Assembly: GCF_018687715.1 (NCBI RefSeq)
Contig: NC_056757.1
Location: 3,695,501 to 3,759,500 of the forward strand
Direction: 5' to 3'
Source: Carya illinoinensis
Lineage: Eukaryota > Streptophyta > Magnoliopsida > Fagales > Juglandaceae
Length of the DNA: 64,000 nucleotides
In this document: positions 35,589 through 45,737 of the stretch, one piece after another
Numbering within the stretch: position 1 is the first letter of the stretch
Layout: every line of letters begins with the position of its first letter
Program-made: the position numbers and the translations under genes
Notes under the pieces: generated by a model
What the model was told of the DNA's origin: nothing
The model's input: only the letters and a program-made list of their open reading frames with translations
Database searches by the model: none

Positions 35589-36050
35589 AAAAAATATTTT
35601 TCTTGAACGGGAAATCTTAATCCTCGAAAGCAATTGTGTATATTTTTCAGTTTTATCAAATATTAGCTTGTCGATTCACCTTCAGTTGAAGACTTGCCCA
35701 ACTTTAATTGCCTAAAATATGCAGCATTATTTGGCTTGATGGCTCGATCACATCATATTCTCTGGCATTATCTGACTTCATCCCTTGTCTGGGTTATCAA
35801 ATCTATCTAAGGGTTGATTGAGAACAAAAGAGATATGTCTCATAATCCCTGGCTAGAATTATCACTAGAATTATTTTCCTTACCCTTTTTTGGAAGCTTT
35901 CATTGACTTTGGTTTGTTTATGTATTTTCACAACACGGGACAAATCCCTTGATTTGAGTTGATCTGTTTGCATAAGTGTGATATTACTTGGAAAATAGAT
36001 ACCACTAATAAGTAAATTGATCAAACAATTTTTACAATACTGAAATTTTT
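35589..36050. repeat. 3' flank of unit A, duplicated after unit B
   Basis: Shares long blocks with 49,110-49,560, such as TTTTATCAAATATTAGCTTG and ACCCTTTTTTGGAAGCTTT, ending near CAATTTTTACAATACT. This marks the end of the tandem-duplicated unit. No gene inside. Confidence 0.85.
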
Positions 36051-36054
36051 ACAA

Positions 36055-36425
36055 TTGAGCGGGCCCTGTCTCTGGTGCTTGGACCACCACGACGTCAACC
36101 ACCAGCGAACCGACTCGTGATGCTATTTCTATTATCATCATCCTCTAATCTTTCTTCCACCCCCAATATACGTTGAAAGGAAAATAGACATCTTTATCTG
36201 TCTATTTTAATTTCCTTTTTACATTAATTTTTGATTGGTTTCCGTCAGTATCAGCTATATATCAAGGGTGGAAGAGCGAAATCCAAGAAATAATTCCTTC
36301 GAAAAGTTTTTGGAATTTTCAAAGGTTTTGAAGAGTCAAAGTCGTCAAAGTCTTTCCTAGTTCCCAGTGCAGATAAATGCGGAAGATGGGTAGAAAACAT
36401 AGAGAGTATACTTGTTCGCTTACGC
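36055..36425 (+). promoter_or_regulatory. Duplicated upstream module of unit C
   Basis: Begins TTGAGCGGGCCCTGTCTCTGG and matches 45,127-45,480 upstream of unit B almost throughout (CACCCCCAATA, GTTTCCGTCAGTATCA, AGTGCAGATAAATGCGGAA). It is likely to hold the native promoter of the family because it is shared by two units. Confidence 0.6.
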
Positions 36426-37251
36426 TGAGTTTGGGTATTGAGTGCACCTCGTATTCTCAATATTTTTAATTATTATTTATTATTTATTATTTATTTATAT
36501 TACTATTTATTATTTTATTATTATTTTTTACTTACTTTTTATTATTATTCACAATTATTCTTAACACTTATCAGCACTCAAACCTACCCTTAAACAAATT
36601 TATCTTTAAAATTGAGTTAATATTATATTTCTTTTTATTTGTCTATTTCATCTAAATTCAATTTCTAAATTAAATTAACTATTCGTTATCTATATAATAA
36701 TAAAATATTATTAAATTAATATTTTTTTTAAACAATTTATAATTCTATCAATTTAATATTAATAATAATTATATTATAATTAAATTAATATTAAAAATCA
36801 TATTTTCAAATGTCATATAATTATAATATAAAATTATATTTTATATTATAATTAAAGTAATAAATTATATTATAATGATGAGAAAGTAATATTTTAATCT
36901 ATAGTGAATGAATGTAGTCTTCCATATTTAGCTAACTACTATAGAAAAAATGTAAAATATTTTAAATTTGCTCAGTCTAATCTGGATCATTTTTACACAA
37001 ATAATTCAAATTTTGATCAATATTCTCATTTGGCCAAGTATTATGAAGGGATTCATTTACTTGGGCCCTAGTATGCTGATGAAGATACTCTTACTTAGGC
37101 CGTAGTATTATGAAGGAATTCCCCAATGCAAACCATGAGTACCCTTGGCATTCTTTTTGAGAAATCTCACATCGTATTTTGAAGACATGAGAAGCAGAAT
37201 ATATGAAGATTTTTTTTTTTTTTAAAATTTGTGTGTTGAGAGTAATATGTT
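36426..37251. other. AT-rich insertion(s) in the unit C promoter
   Basis: Relative to unit B, some 640 bp of AT-rich sequence interrupts the module from about 36,430 to 37,075. Ends of its first part (GTTTGGGTATTGAGTGC, AGCACTCAAACCTACCC near 36,570-36,590) suggest a small MITE. The module resumes with CCGTAGTATTATGAAGG near 37,100. Confidence 0.4.
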
Positions 37252-37827
37252 GTTGTTGGTGAATTGGGAGTTCTTTGTTTTCTTTCTTCTCTCATACCTC
37301 ATGTTGCTTCTTTCGGCCGAACAAGAAAAAACGTACAACTCCCATGCCATAACTGTCCTCCCTTTCATTGTGGAGATGATCTCGGCATGATCGGCTTCCC
37401 ATTCGCCAATATCACACACCCAAATTGTGGTGTTGCCATCATAGCTTGTAGTAACATACCTGCAATGATTCAACTGGTGACCAATGAAAGATGGTACGAA
37501 CTTATAAGCTTAAGTTGTCCTCGTCCTAATGCTTATGTCCTGGGTATTCGGGACCAGACGCTTTTGGATAACTTGTCTTCCCGTAGATGCGAATTCATAA
37601 TGAATTCAACTATCCCCCAATCTCGATTAATCTCTTTTCAAATCATTTCACCCAATCGAAACTTTGTCAAATGTGACAGCACTGTCAGTAATATTGACTT
37701 AAGCGATTTTAAGTGCATAGACAATTATAGAGTCTACAAACCTCTTCCGAGCGATGGTAATAGTGGTATTCCTTCTGGATGTACCATTATTAAGTTCCCA
37801 AATAATAAGCCAAATGGCAGTTACCCG
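37252..37827 (+). pseudogene. LRK10L: LRK10-like ectodomain pseudogene (unit C), truncated
   Basis: Only the extracellular part remains: HNCPPFHCGDDLGMIGFPF, ITHPNCGVAIIACSN and FVKCDSTV, ending in IPSGCTIIKFPNNKPNG. A deletion of about 30 bp relative to A and B removes the normal start (MASVS). The signal-peptide frame (FVFFLLSYLMLLLSAEQE) is out of frame with the ectodomain, so a frameshift lies near 37,345. At 37,828 the gene is cut by a copia LTR, and neither the C-terminal ectodomain nor a kinase is found beyond the element. Confidence 0.9.
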
Positions 37828-38106
37828 TGTCAACAAAAAAGGAACATGTGGATAAACTTCCTTGAATTTCTCATTAAGCAATTGTGGTATTTATACATAG
37901 AATAGGATAGAGTAAAAGAATATTACTGTTACGATAACTTGAGAGAATTAATAACAGAATTGTCTACTGTACTATCTAGAAGATTATTGTGTGCCTGCTA
38001 TACTTGGCGTAATTCACCACTCAACTTCTCTGTTGTAGTAGATGTGCAGTGCATGCTCTCCTGGTGTTTGTCGAAAGGTTCAAGTGCTGATTCATTTATG
38101 CTAATA
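37828..38106 (-). repeat. 3' LTR of copia element 2
   Basis: Plus strand starts TGTCAACAAAAAAGG and runs to GCTAATA next to a polypurine tract (minus strand CTCGAAGGGGCG). The minus strand contains TATGTATAAATACC as a TATA box. The terminal base pair is TA rather than TG on the minus strand. No second copy exists in the window. Confidence 0.65.
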
Positions 38107-41100
38107 CGCCCCTTCGAGTTCAATGGGGTGTCAACCACATTGAGGCTCGTTCGAAAATGATTAAATTGCTCTACAACAACTGGTTTAGTAAGCACGTTTG
38201 CTATTTGATCTTTGGAACTGCAGAAGTTAACTTGTAAGGCTTTGGAGGCAACACGGTCTCTAATGAAGTGGAAGTCAATATCCATATACTTGGTCTTGTC
38301 GTGATAGACTGGATTCACCGAGACAAATGTGGCGCCGATGTTATCGCACCACAGATTAGGAGCTTTGGACAGAGAGACACCTAAGTCATAGAGGATAGTC
38401 TGTAACCAAATGGTTTCAGCGGCAGAAGTGGCAAGTGATTTCTGGCCAAATGAGAGACAAGTATTGAAGCCCTCCAACAATGCTACAATATAAATTGCGG
38501 TCATCAAAATCTAGTGAATCATACTCGGACAACTTTAGAGAGGTAGCCATAGGAGAAGGAATGGGTTTGGCAAGAAGCATCCTGCTTTGAAAAAGAAGTG
38601 ACTTAATGTACTTCCTCTAAGACAGTAGCAAACCAGTGGATAAGTGGTCAACTTCAAGACCAAGAAAATAAGAGAGAGTGCCGAGATCTTTAACTAGGAA
38701 GGCACGACTTAAATCTTGAATAAGAGTGTTGATGGTAGACTGATGGGATGAAGTGAGCACTATGTCATCAACATAGATGAGAAAATAAATATGAACCCCA
38801 TTGTTATTGAGTATAAAAAGAGAGGATTTGCCTTGAAGGAAACGAAGCCATAAGCAACCAACTGCTTAGTTGAGCAAACCATGCTCTTGGGGCATGCTTG
38901 AGGCCATAGATTACCTTGTGCAATTTACAAATGTAGTTTGGATGAGCTGGATCCACAAATCCCTGAGACTGCTGCATGTATACCTCATCAGATAAGGAAT
39001 CGTACCGAAAAGCATTTTGGATGTCAAGCTGTCTCAATGGCCAGGCACGAGTAACTGCAATTGAGAGGATTAATCTGATTGTAGATGGTTTGACCACGGG
39101 ACTGAAGGTCTCGTGATAATCTAGACCATGTTGTTGGTAAAATCCCTTAGCTACTAAACATGCTTTCCTTCGATCAAATGAGCCATCAGCTTTGGTTTTA
39201 GTACAATAAACCCAACAGCATCCAAGTACATTAGTTGTGGAGAAAGAAGGAACAAGGCTCCAAGTTTTGTTTTGCTGTAGTGCAGAAAATTCCTAATGCA
39301 TAGCAGCTTGCCAGTCAGCAAATTTTGAAGTAACTGAATAACTTGATGGATCATTAGGAACTGAAACAGTGGTAGTGAAACATTAACAAGATGAGTCAGT
39401 GAAGGTTCTGGGTCTAGAAGAGTTGGTTTGCGCACGTGTGATGATAAGAGAACGTGGGGGTATTAGAGTTGGTCGAGCTAGAATGGGTGAGGAATTAATC
39501 GCAAAAGGTAGAGACGATTGGGAGGTTGAAGATGATAGAGGGGTCGAAGAAGGAGTATGAGTGATTGGGCTTAGGCCTAGGCCAAGTATGGATGAAGGTA
39601 GAATTGGTAAGGGGACCATTTCGGAATGAGGGGAATGAGTAGTTGTATAGGGCTTAGATTTAGAAAGTGGAAAAGAAGCGTTATTAAAAATCACATCCCG
39701 AGAAATATACATCCGATTGTTTTTCACATCTAAGCACTTATAGCCCTTATGAGAATGACTATAACCCAAGAAAACGCAGGAAACCGATCGGAAGTTGAGT
39801 TTATGAGAGAGATAAGGCCTAAGATTGGGCCCACCCAAAAACCTTTAAAAATTTATAATCAAACTCAAAATGATGCACAAGAAAATGAGGAGATTTAATT
39901 TGGGTGACGTGTGAGGGAAGAAGATTAATTAAATAGACCAAAGTTTCAAAAGCGTCTGCCCAATATGTGAAAGGTACAGAGGAATGGGCCAAAAGGGCTA
40001 GCCCAATTTTGACAATATGTCGATGTTTCCTCTCAACAAGGCTATTCTGTTGATGCGTGTAAGGACATGAGAACCGGTGTGTCATACCAAATTTTTGACA
40101 AATGGAAGTGAGAGGTTTAAACTCTCCTCCAACATCGATTTGAAGTGTAAGTAATTTGGTATTGAATAATCTTTCAATATAAGTTAAGAAAGAGGTAAAT
40201 ATATTTGCAACATCAAATTTGAGTTTAAGTGGGAAAAACCAAGTATAACGTGTGAATTGATCTACAAAGGAAATGTAATATTTATAATCAAGTCTAGAAA
40301 CATAGGAAGCCGAACCCCAAACATCAGCACAAAGCAATTGTAAAGGCCCAGTAAGAGGGGTCCAACTATTACAACAAGGTAATTGATGACTTTTAGCAAG
40401 TGCGCATTTAGGACAATAAAAGACAGAATTATTTGAAGAAACTGGAAGACACTTGGAGTGCAAAACATAAGAGACCAGCTCCAAAGAAGGATGCTCGAGC
40501 CTACGGTGCCATTGGGCTAGACTTGTATGTTCACCAAGATGAACTGATGGACTGAAGGAAGGCAATGGATGAGAAGGAAAAACATAAAGCCCATTATGGG
40601 TTGGCCCTATGAAGAGCACTTTTCAGGTCTTGTTGTCCTTCACAGAAAAATGAGAAGAGTGAAACTCAAAGTAACATGAATTATCAATGTAGAAATGTAA
40701 AACTGAAACAAGATTTTTTGTTATAGCAGGAACATGAAGTAAATTACAAAGAGTAAAAGTGGAAGAATTAGTGGAGAAGCAGGACCATTCCCAACTCATA
40801 TTGTATCACTACCAGAGTATTGTTCAGACGAAACATTCAAATTAGACAAGTCATTAATAATATGGTGAGTAGCGGTCGAGTCTGGATACCAAGCACAATC
40901 AGTCATATAATCAGGAGCAGTATAGTGAGCAGAAAATGACTTCGGTGCATCATACTAATAGGAATGATCAAACCTATGGTAGCACTAGAGAGTAACATGT
41001 CCGAACTTGTTGCAAACTTGACATGTAGGTCGATTTGAAGGAGACTGTTGCTGGGAAAAGGAGTTAGAGGAGTTACGTCCTCCACGACTACTATTGTTGA

Positions 41101-41854
41101 AGTAGCAACCCCTGCAATGGCCCTGGCGACCAGAGCGAAAATTACCACGGCCACTTTTATCTCGCGAACCAGAGGTGCTGAAATTCACATAAGGCTCAAC
41201 CAAGGAAATAATACTCCCGGTTTGGTGAGACGTATGACTCTCATGAATATGCAAAAGTTGAAATAATTCATGAGAAAAAAGAGGCTCTGCCCGAGTTGTA
41301 ATAGAGGTGGTAAAAGATTCAAAAGAGGGACCTAATCCATTTAGAAGGTAGGTGATTATCTCTTTATCAGGAAGAGTATTACCAATGGTGGACAAGGAGT
41401 CCACGAGAGAGTGTACCTTCTCAAAATAATTAGAAATGGATTGATCACCTTTTGAGAGATTTGTGAGCTGGAAGCGAATTTGAAATTCTTTGGCTTGAGA
41501 GTGGGATGAGAATATGGATGCCAAGGAGGCCCAAAGTTGATGAGTTGTAGCCAAAAGAACATGACCAAGGATCGAGTCACTGAGAGAAGAGAAGAGGATG
41601 CTAAAAACAAGTTGGTCAGTTCGTTTCCACGAGGAAAAGGTGGGATTAGCTTTAGGAACACTATCTGTGGAGTCGGATAAAAAGGCAGAGGGACAAGGAA
41701 GGGACCCATTGATGTAGGAATAGAGGTCTTGACTGCGTAAGTAAGCTGAGATTTGAACCTTCCATAGAAGGTAATTTTCATTTGAAAGTTTGGTGGTGAG
41801 AATATGGGAAAAGGATGAGAGAATGGGAGAGGGAGAAGAAGATGATGCAGCCAT
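37828..41854 (-). mobile_element. Degenerate copia retrotransposon 2, 5' LTR missing
   Basis: Minus-strand order: gag from ATG 41,854 with NYLLWKVQISAYL and knuckle start CQVCNKFGH; protease-like YPDSTATHH near 40,890; integrase (40,619-39,819) with HRRLEHPS, CPKCALAKSHQLPC and LVERKHRHI; reverse transcriptase with QLDIQNAF and YVDD at 38,766-38,777; RNase H tail (WCDNIGATF, KDQIANVLTKP). Frameshifts, stops and a deletion near 38,490, which joins the RT palm/thumb directly to the late RNase H, make it defective. The right side has no LTR or primer-binding site and passes into a CT-rich minisatellite. The insertion point lies inside exon 1 of LRK10L unit C. Confidence 0.9.
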
Positions 41855-41887
41855 GGATCAGAGAGATGATTAGTCTTGTGGCTCTTG

Positions 41888-42125
41888 AGACTCCCTCTCT
41901 CTCTGCTCTCTCACTCTCGATCCCACTCTCTCTGCTCTCCCTCCCTCTCTCTCTGAAGCCAAAAGACTCCCTCTCTCTCCGCTCTCTCACTCTCGATCCC
42001 ACTCTCTCTGCTCTCCCTCCCTCCCTCTCTGAAGCCAAAAGACTCCCTCTCTCTTTGCTCTCTCACTCTCGATCCCACTCTCTCTATTGATCCCGAAAGG
42101 CGAAAACCCTCCCTCTCTCTCTGCT
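41888..42125. repeat. 76-bp CT-rich minisatellite, about 3 units
   Basis: Units start AGACTCCCTC at 41,888, 41,964 and 42,040, a constant 76-bp period, each with CACTCTCGATCCCACTCTCT and GAAGCCAAA. A degraded partial unit follows. It occupies the place where the 5' LTR of copia element 2 should lie. Confidence 0.9.
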
Positions 42126-42560
42126 CTCTCACTCTCATAATCTCAGAAAATAAATAGTTTGTGGGAATGGGTCGGGGGAATTATGAACATGATGACGATG
42201 GTGTTTTGTTTTGGGATTAGAAATATGGGAAAGAGAGATGGGTCTGCCTATCAATCTTACAAAGCCATACCAAACCCTTGTCTTCACCTTCACTTCCCTT
42301 GCTAACACTTTATCTTCCATCTCCTCCTTCTAGACCCAGAAAGAAGAAAATTTCATCGGGACATTCAACACCCCTTTCATTTTTACTCTTTCCCATTTTT
42401 CCAACCTATCTTTGATTAGATTTTATATTATCTAAGAATTGGATTTATTTTCCATGGGAGATCATTGAAATATATTTGGTTACTGGGTTTGTCTTTGATC
42501 ACTGGTCTTAGTTGGTGGGTCTCTTAATTGAGTACATAAAGAGATTGAGTTATGGTGTTC

Positions 42561-42607
<47 letters not shown>

Positions 42608-42764
42608 GGGAAGGAGAGGGATTTTTGGTCTGGAGCTCGAGCGGGAAGGGGAGAAGCAGAATGATCCCCTGCTGTGCGTGTTACATGGTTAACTGAAGAA
42701 CACCTACGTGATAGCTCCCAATTGGTCTCTAATAACTGTTGTTTATAGGTGACACCGGCCCGAA
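42126..42764. other. No gene; (GA)n microsatellite at 42,563-42,604
   Basis: About 21 GA units; the rest is non-coding. No LTR recognised. Confidence 0.6.
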
Positions 42765-45113
42765 GAGGAACTGTTCCTTTTTGGGACGCAAATTGCTTTA
42801 CATGATCTTGAATCCTCAATCCCACCTATAATAGCATACTGGATCTAGATGTGAGACATTCCTTGTTAATTCTCCTACTGGTTAATCATCTATGACTCCA
42901 TATTGTTAAATTTAAAATATAAAGTCAACCTGGTTCTAAGTATTTATGATATAAAACTTTTGTTGAAACATCCTATTACAAGGTTGGGATATATGTGTTA
43001 ATCATTTCAGTTTCTTGTGAACTTAGACTCAAATCTCTATTTTCTTAGTCTGGCAATTGATTGAATCTTCCTACATTTTGCATAAAATGTACATGTGATA
43101 TCCAAAAATATTGTAAGATAGTTTTAGCATTAAAGTAATAGAAGGTTTAAGAAGCAACTGGACTGGGTTTGGGATGCGTTATTGAAATTGAAAGACACTA
43201 AATGTGATGGTTGTAGTTGGATGCCAAACACACTCATAAAATTATATTTGCTTGAACAAGTAAACCATTTCAAGACTTCAAAAACCTTTCCCACCAGAGG
43301 ATAGAAAATGGAAAGCTAACCGGTTTATTGAAATCTTGCCTTCTCTTTCACTAGGCAATTTAGGCTGCGCTAGGATGTTGAGGTTTTTATTTTTATTTCT
43401 TTGTGAATAGCTTTTATGATGATGTTTCCAAATAAATATGTTATTGCTAGAATTCTTTTACATAATTATATTATGTTTGGATTTTCTTGAGGACAATGAA
43501 ACTTTTTCTCTTGTTCATCTTTCTTTTCATTTCTATTTTTGGTAATGAGACAAGAAGTATGATTTCAACTTCATCGTTTCTCCACATAATAATTATTTTA
43601 AGTACTATCATTCTATCATTCTAAGGGTACATCTTTTTTCTATCATTGTCAGCTTAAAACACAATATAAAAAATATAAATAGCAAAATAATTTAGAATTT
43701 CATTGACACTAGTAGTTATAATTGCTTCTAAAAAAATAATCTGTAAAACTATATTTGATAAAATCCTACCTTAGATTGACAATATTGTCTCAAATGAGAT
43801 AGTGTATAAAACCTTAATTATTACTTTTATTTTTTTATTTTTTATTTTTATAGAAAAAATGCTTGATTGCATTCATTCAATAAACGAAGTTACAACTGTG
43901 ACTTATAAGTCAAGAGAACCAGACTATAAAATCAACTAACGCAACTGCTCAGGAGCTTCCCTGCACATAAAGTGACGGACATTGTCTAAAACTTCTAAAA
44001 CTCTCAAAAGAGAGAGTTAACGCTCTGTATGACCAGAGACTGGATGGCCCCTCCAACCTCCAATGAGGCTGAATACGGAAACAACTACTATGAACAAATA
44101 GTCCAATAGCATATACCTAAACTAAAACTAAAAAACACAGACAACCTATACGACAAAACCAACAAAACAAACCAACCACGAGCACGGCGTGAGCCCTGAC
44201 GGCACACCCTCCACAGGCAATCGGCATTACGAGCCCTAACGGCACGAGCACCCGGCTTGCGTACGGACCACATAAACCTCCTCAATGAAGGTCGGCCGTA
44301 ACACCTCCTGCCGCTCTCAGCTCTTTGCCTCAGATTGAGGCCACCCAACAGCTCATCACCTCACCGTGGACTACAAAAAAACAAACGTACAAAACACAAA
44401 ACCAACACAAAACACTGCAACACAGGTAGTGAAAATACAACTAACGAACATTACACCAAACAGACCCACTGAAACGGAGGCGGAAGACACAAAAACCAGA
44501 GGTTGTGGTGCGAGAGTAGCTGGAGGAGAGCCGACGGTCGGAATGTGCTTTCCCGAAGTCTGGGGTCCCAGAAAAGCCCAGATTTGAAACGGTTGGTAGT
44601 TCCCTGGTGGCGCGTGGTGGCCACGCTCTGGAGCGTCCGAGGCTTCGTCCCGAGCGTGCGAGTTACGCGCCACTCCGTTTGGCTCCGCGTTCGGTGGACT
44701 TGAAGATCGGCGACTGGCAAACCTCTTGGCGGGGCGCTTGTTGGCGAACGGTGGCTAGAAGGCAACCCGGTCGGCACTCCTCCTTATTTGCCTGAAAACA
44801 CAAACTACACAATAAAAACTAAAAACAAAATCAAACGGGAAACAGAGAACTGAGCTAAGAAAAGAGAAAAATGGGGAGGGGGAGGGAAGAGAAGGGTTAG
44901 GCTCCCCCCCCCCCAGTCGAAGAACAAAGTGGATGTAGGGTTTCGGAGAGAGAAAGGAGGAGTTTGAATGTGATAGGTCCACAATATTGTAATTATTACT
45001 TTTATTTGTAAAAACAATAGACATCATTATTTTTAAATAAAACATAATGTAAAGATAAAATTTATTTAGTTAATTTTTAAATATAAAAAGGAGCTTCACT
45101 CAGAATTTTCGCC
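42765..45113. repeat. Segmental duplication, copy 2 (partner 21,161-23,806)
   Basis: Collinear with copy 1 but lacking its 21,434-21,919 segment, most of the LINE RNase H and the MITEs, and carrying its own 1,157-bp retroposed insertion (43,833-44,989). It leads directly into the upstream module of unit B. Confidence 0.85.
43833..44989 (-). mobile_element. LINE-type retroposed insertion with 18-bp TSD
   Basis: Flanked by TAATTATTACTTTTATTT at 43,815-43,832 and 44,990-45,007. The A-tail on the minus strand appears as T/A-rich sequence right after the left TSD. The segmental copy at about 23,690 preserves the empty site. The 5' end (high coordinate) is CT-rich and UTR-like; GC-rich frames within show no known domain. 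It may be an internally deleted LINE or a processed transcript of an unknown gene. Confidence 0.85.
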
Positions 45114-45126
45114 AGGCACTAGAATT

Positions 45127-45540
45127 ATTGAGCGGGCCCCTGTCTCTGGTGCTGACGTCAACCACCAGCGAACCGACGCGTGATGATATTTCTATTATCA
45201 TCATCCTCTAATCTTTCTTCCACCCCCAATAATACGTTGAAAGGAAAATAGACAACCAAGACTTGCCTCTTTATCTGTCTATTTTATTTTCCTTTACTCA
45301 ATTTTTGGTTGGTTTCCGTCAGTATCAACTACATATATGTGGGAAGAGCGAAACCTCCAGGAAATAATTCCTTCAAAAATTTTGGAATTTTAAAAGGTTT
45401 TGAAGAGTCGTCGGAGTCTTCCACTGACTCTTCCTAGCTAGTTCCTAGTGCAGATAAATGCGGAACGTGGTAGGAAACATCCTTACTTGGGCCGTAGTAT
45501 TATGAAGGGATTCCCTAATGCTAAGACCATGGGTACCCTT
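45127..45540 (+). promoter_or_regulatory. Upstream module of LRK10L unit B
   Basis: Homologous to the module at 36,055 and placed 200-600 bp before the start codon. Shared conservation between paralogous units suggests the native promoter region. No individual element is proven. Confidence 0.55.
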
Positions 45541-45631
45541 GGCATGCTTTCTGAGAAATCTCACATTGTATTTTGAAGGCAGAAGCAAAGAAGTATCCGA
45601 AGCGGTTTTTCTGTCTTCTTCTCCTTCTCTT

Positions 45632-45633
<2 letters not shown>

Positions 45634-45688
<55 letters not shown>
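45634..45688. repeat. T55 homopolymer just upstream of unit B start
   Basis: Fifty-five T, ending 49 bp before the ATG; it would lie in the 5' UTR or at the promoter edge. Unit C has a run of about 13 T at the equivalent place. Confidence 0.95.
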
Positions 45689-45689
<1 letters not shown>

Positions 45690-45737
45690 TGTTAAAGTAA
45701 TAGGTTGTTGCTGGTGAATTGGGAGTTTAATTGGGAT

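Noticed and set aside
36426..36600. Definite MITE in the unit C promoter
   Set aside because: Ends only loosely match and no target duplication could be fixed; kept as a possibility in the region note.
41778..42138. Arg/Glu-rich frames in the 76-bp minisatellite
   Set aside because: Repeat-generated peptides; open on both strands because of the CT/GA composition.
44088..44795. Frames of 60-108 codons in the retroposed insertion
   Set aside because: Multiple overlapping frames in GC-rich sequence with no known motif; more likely UTR-like.
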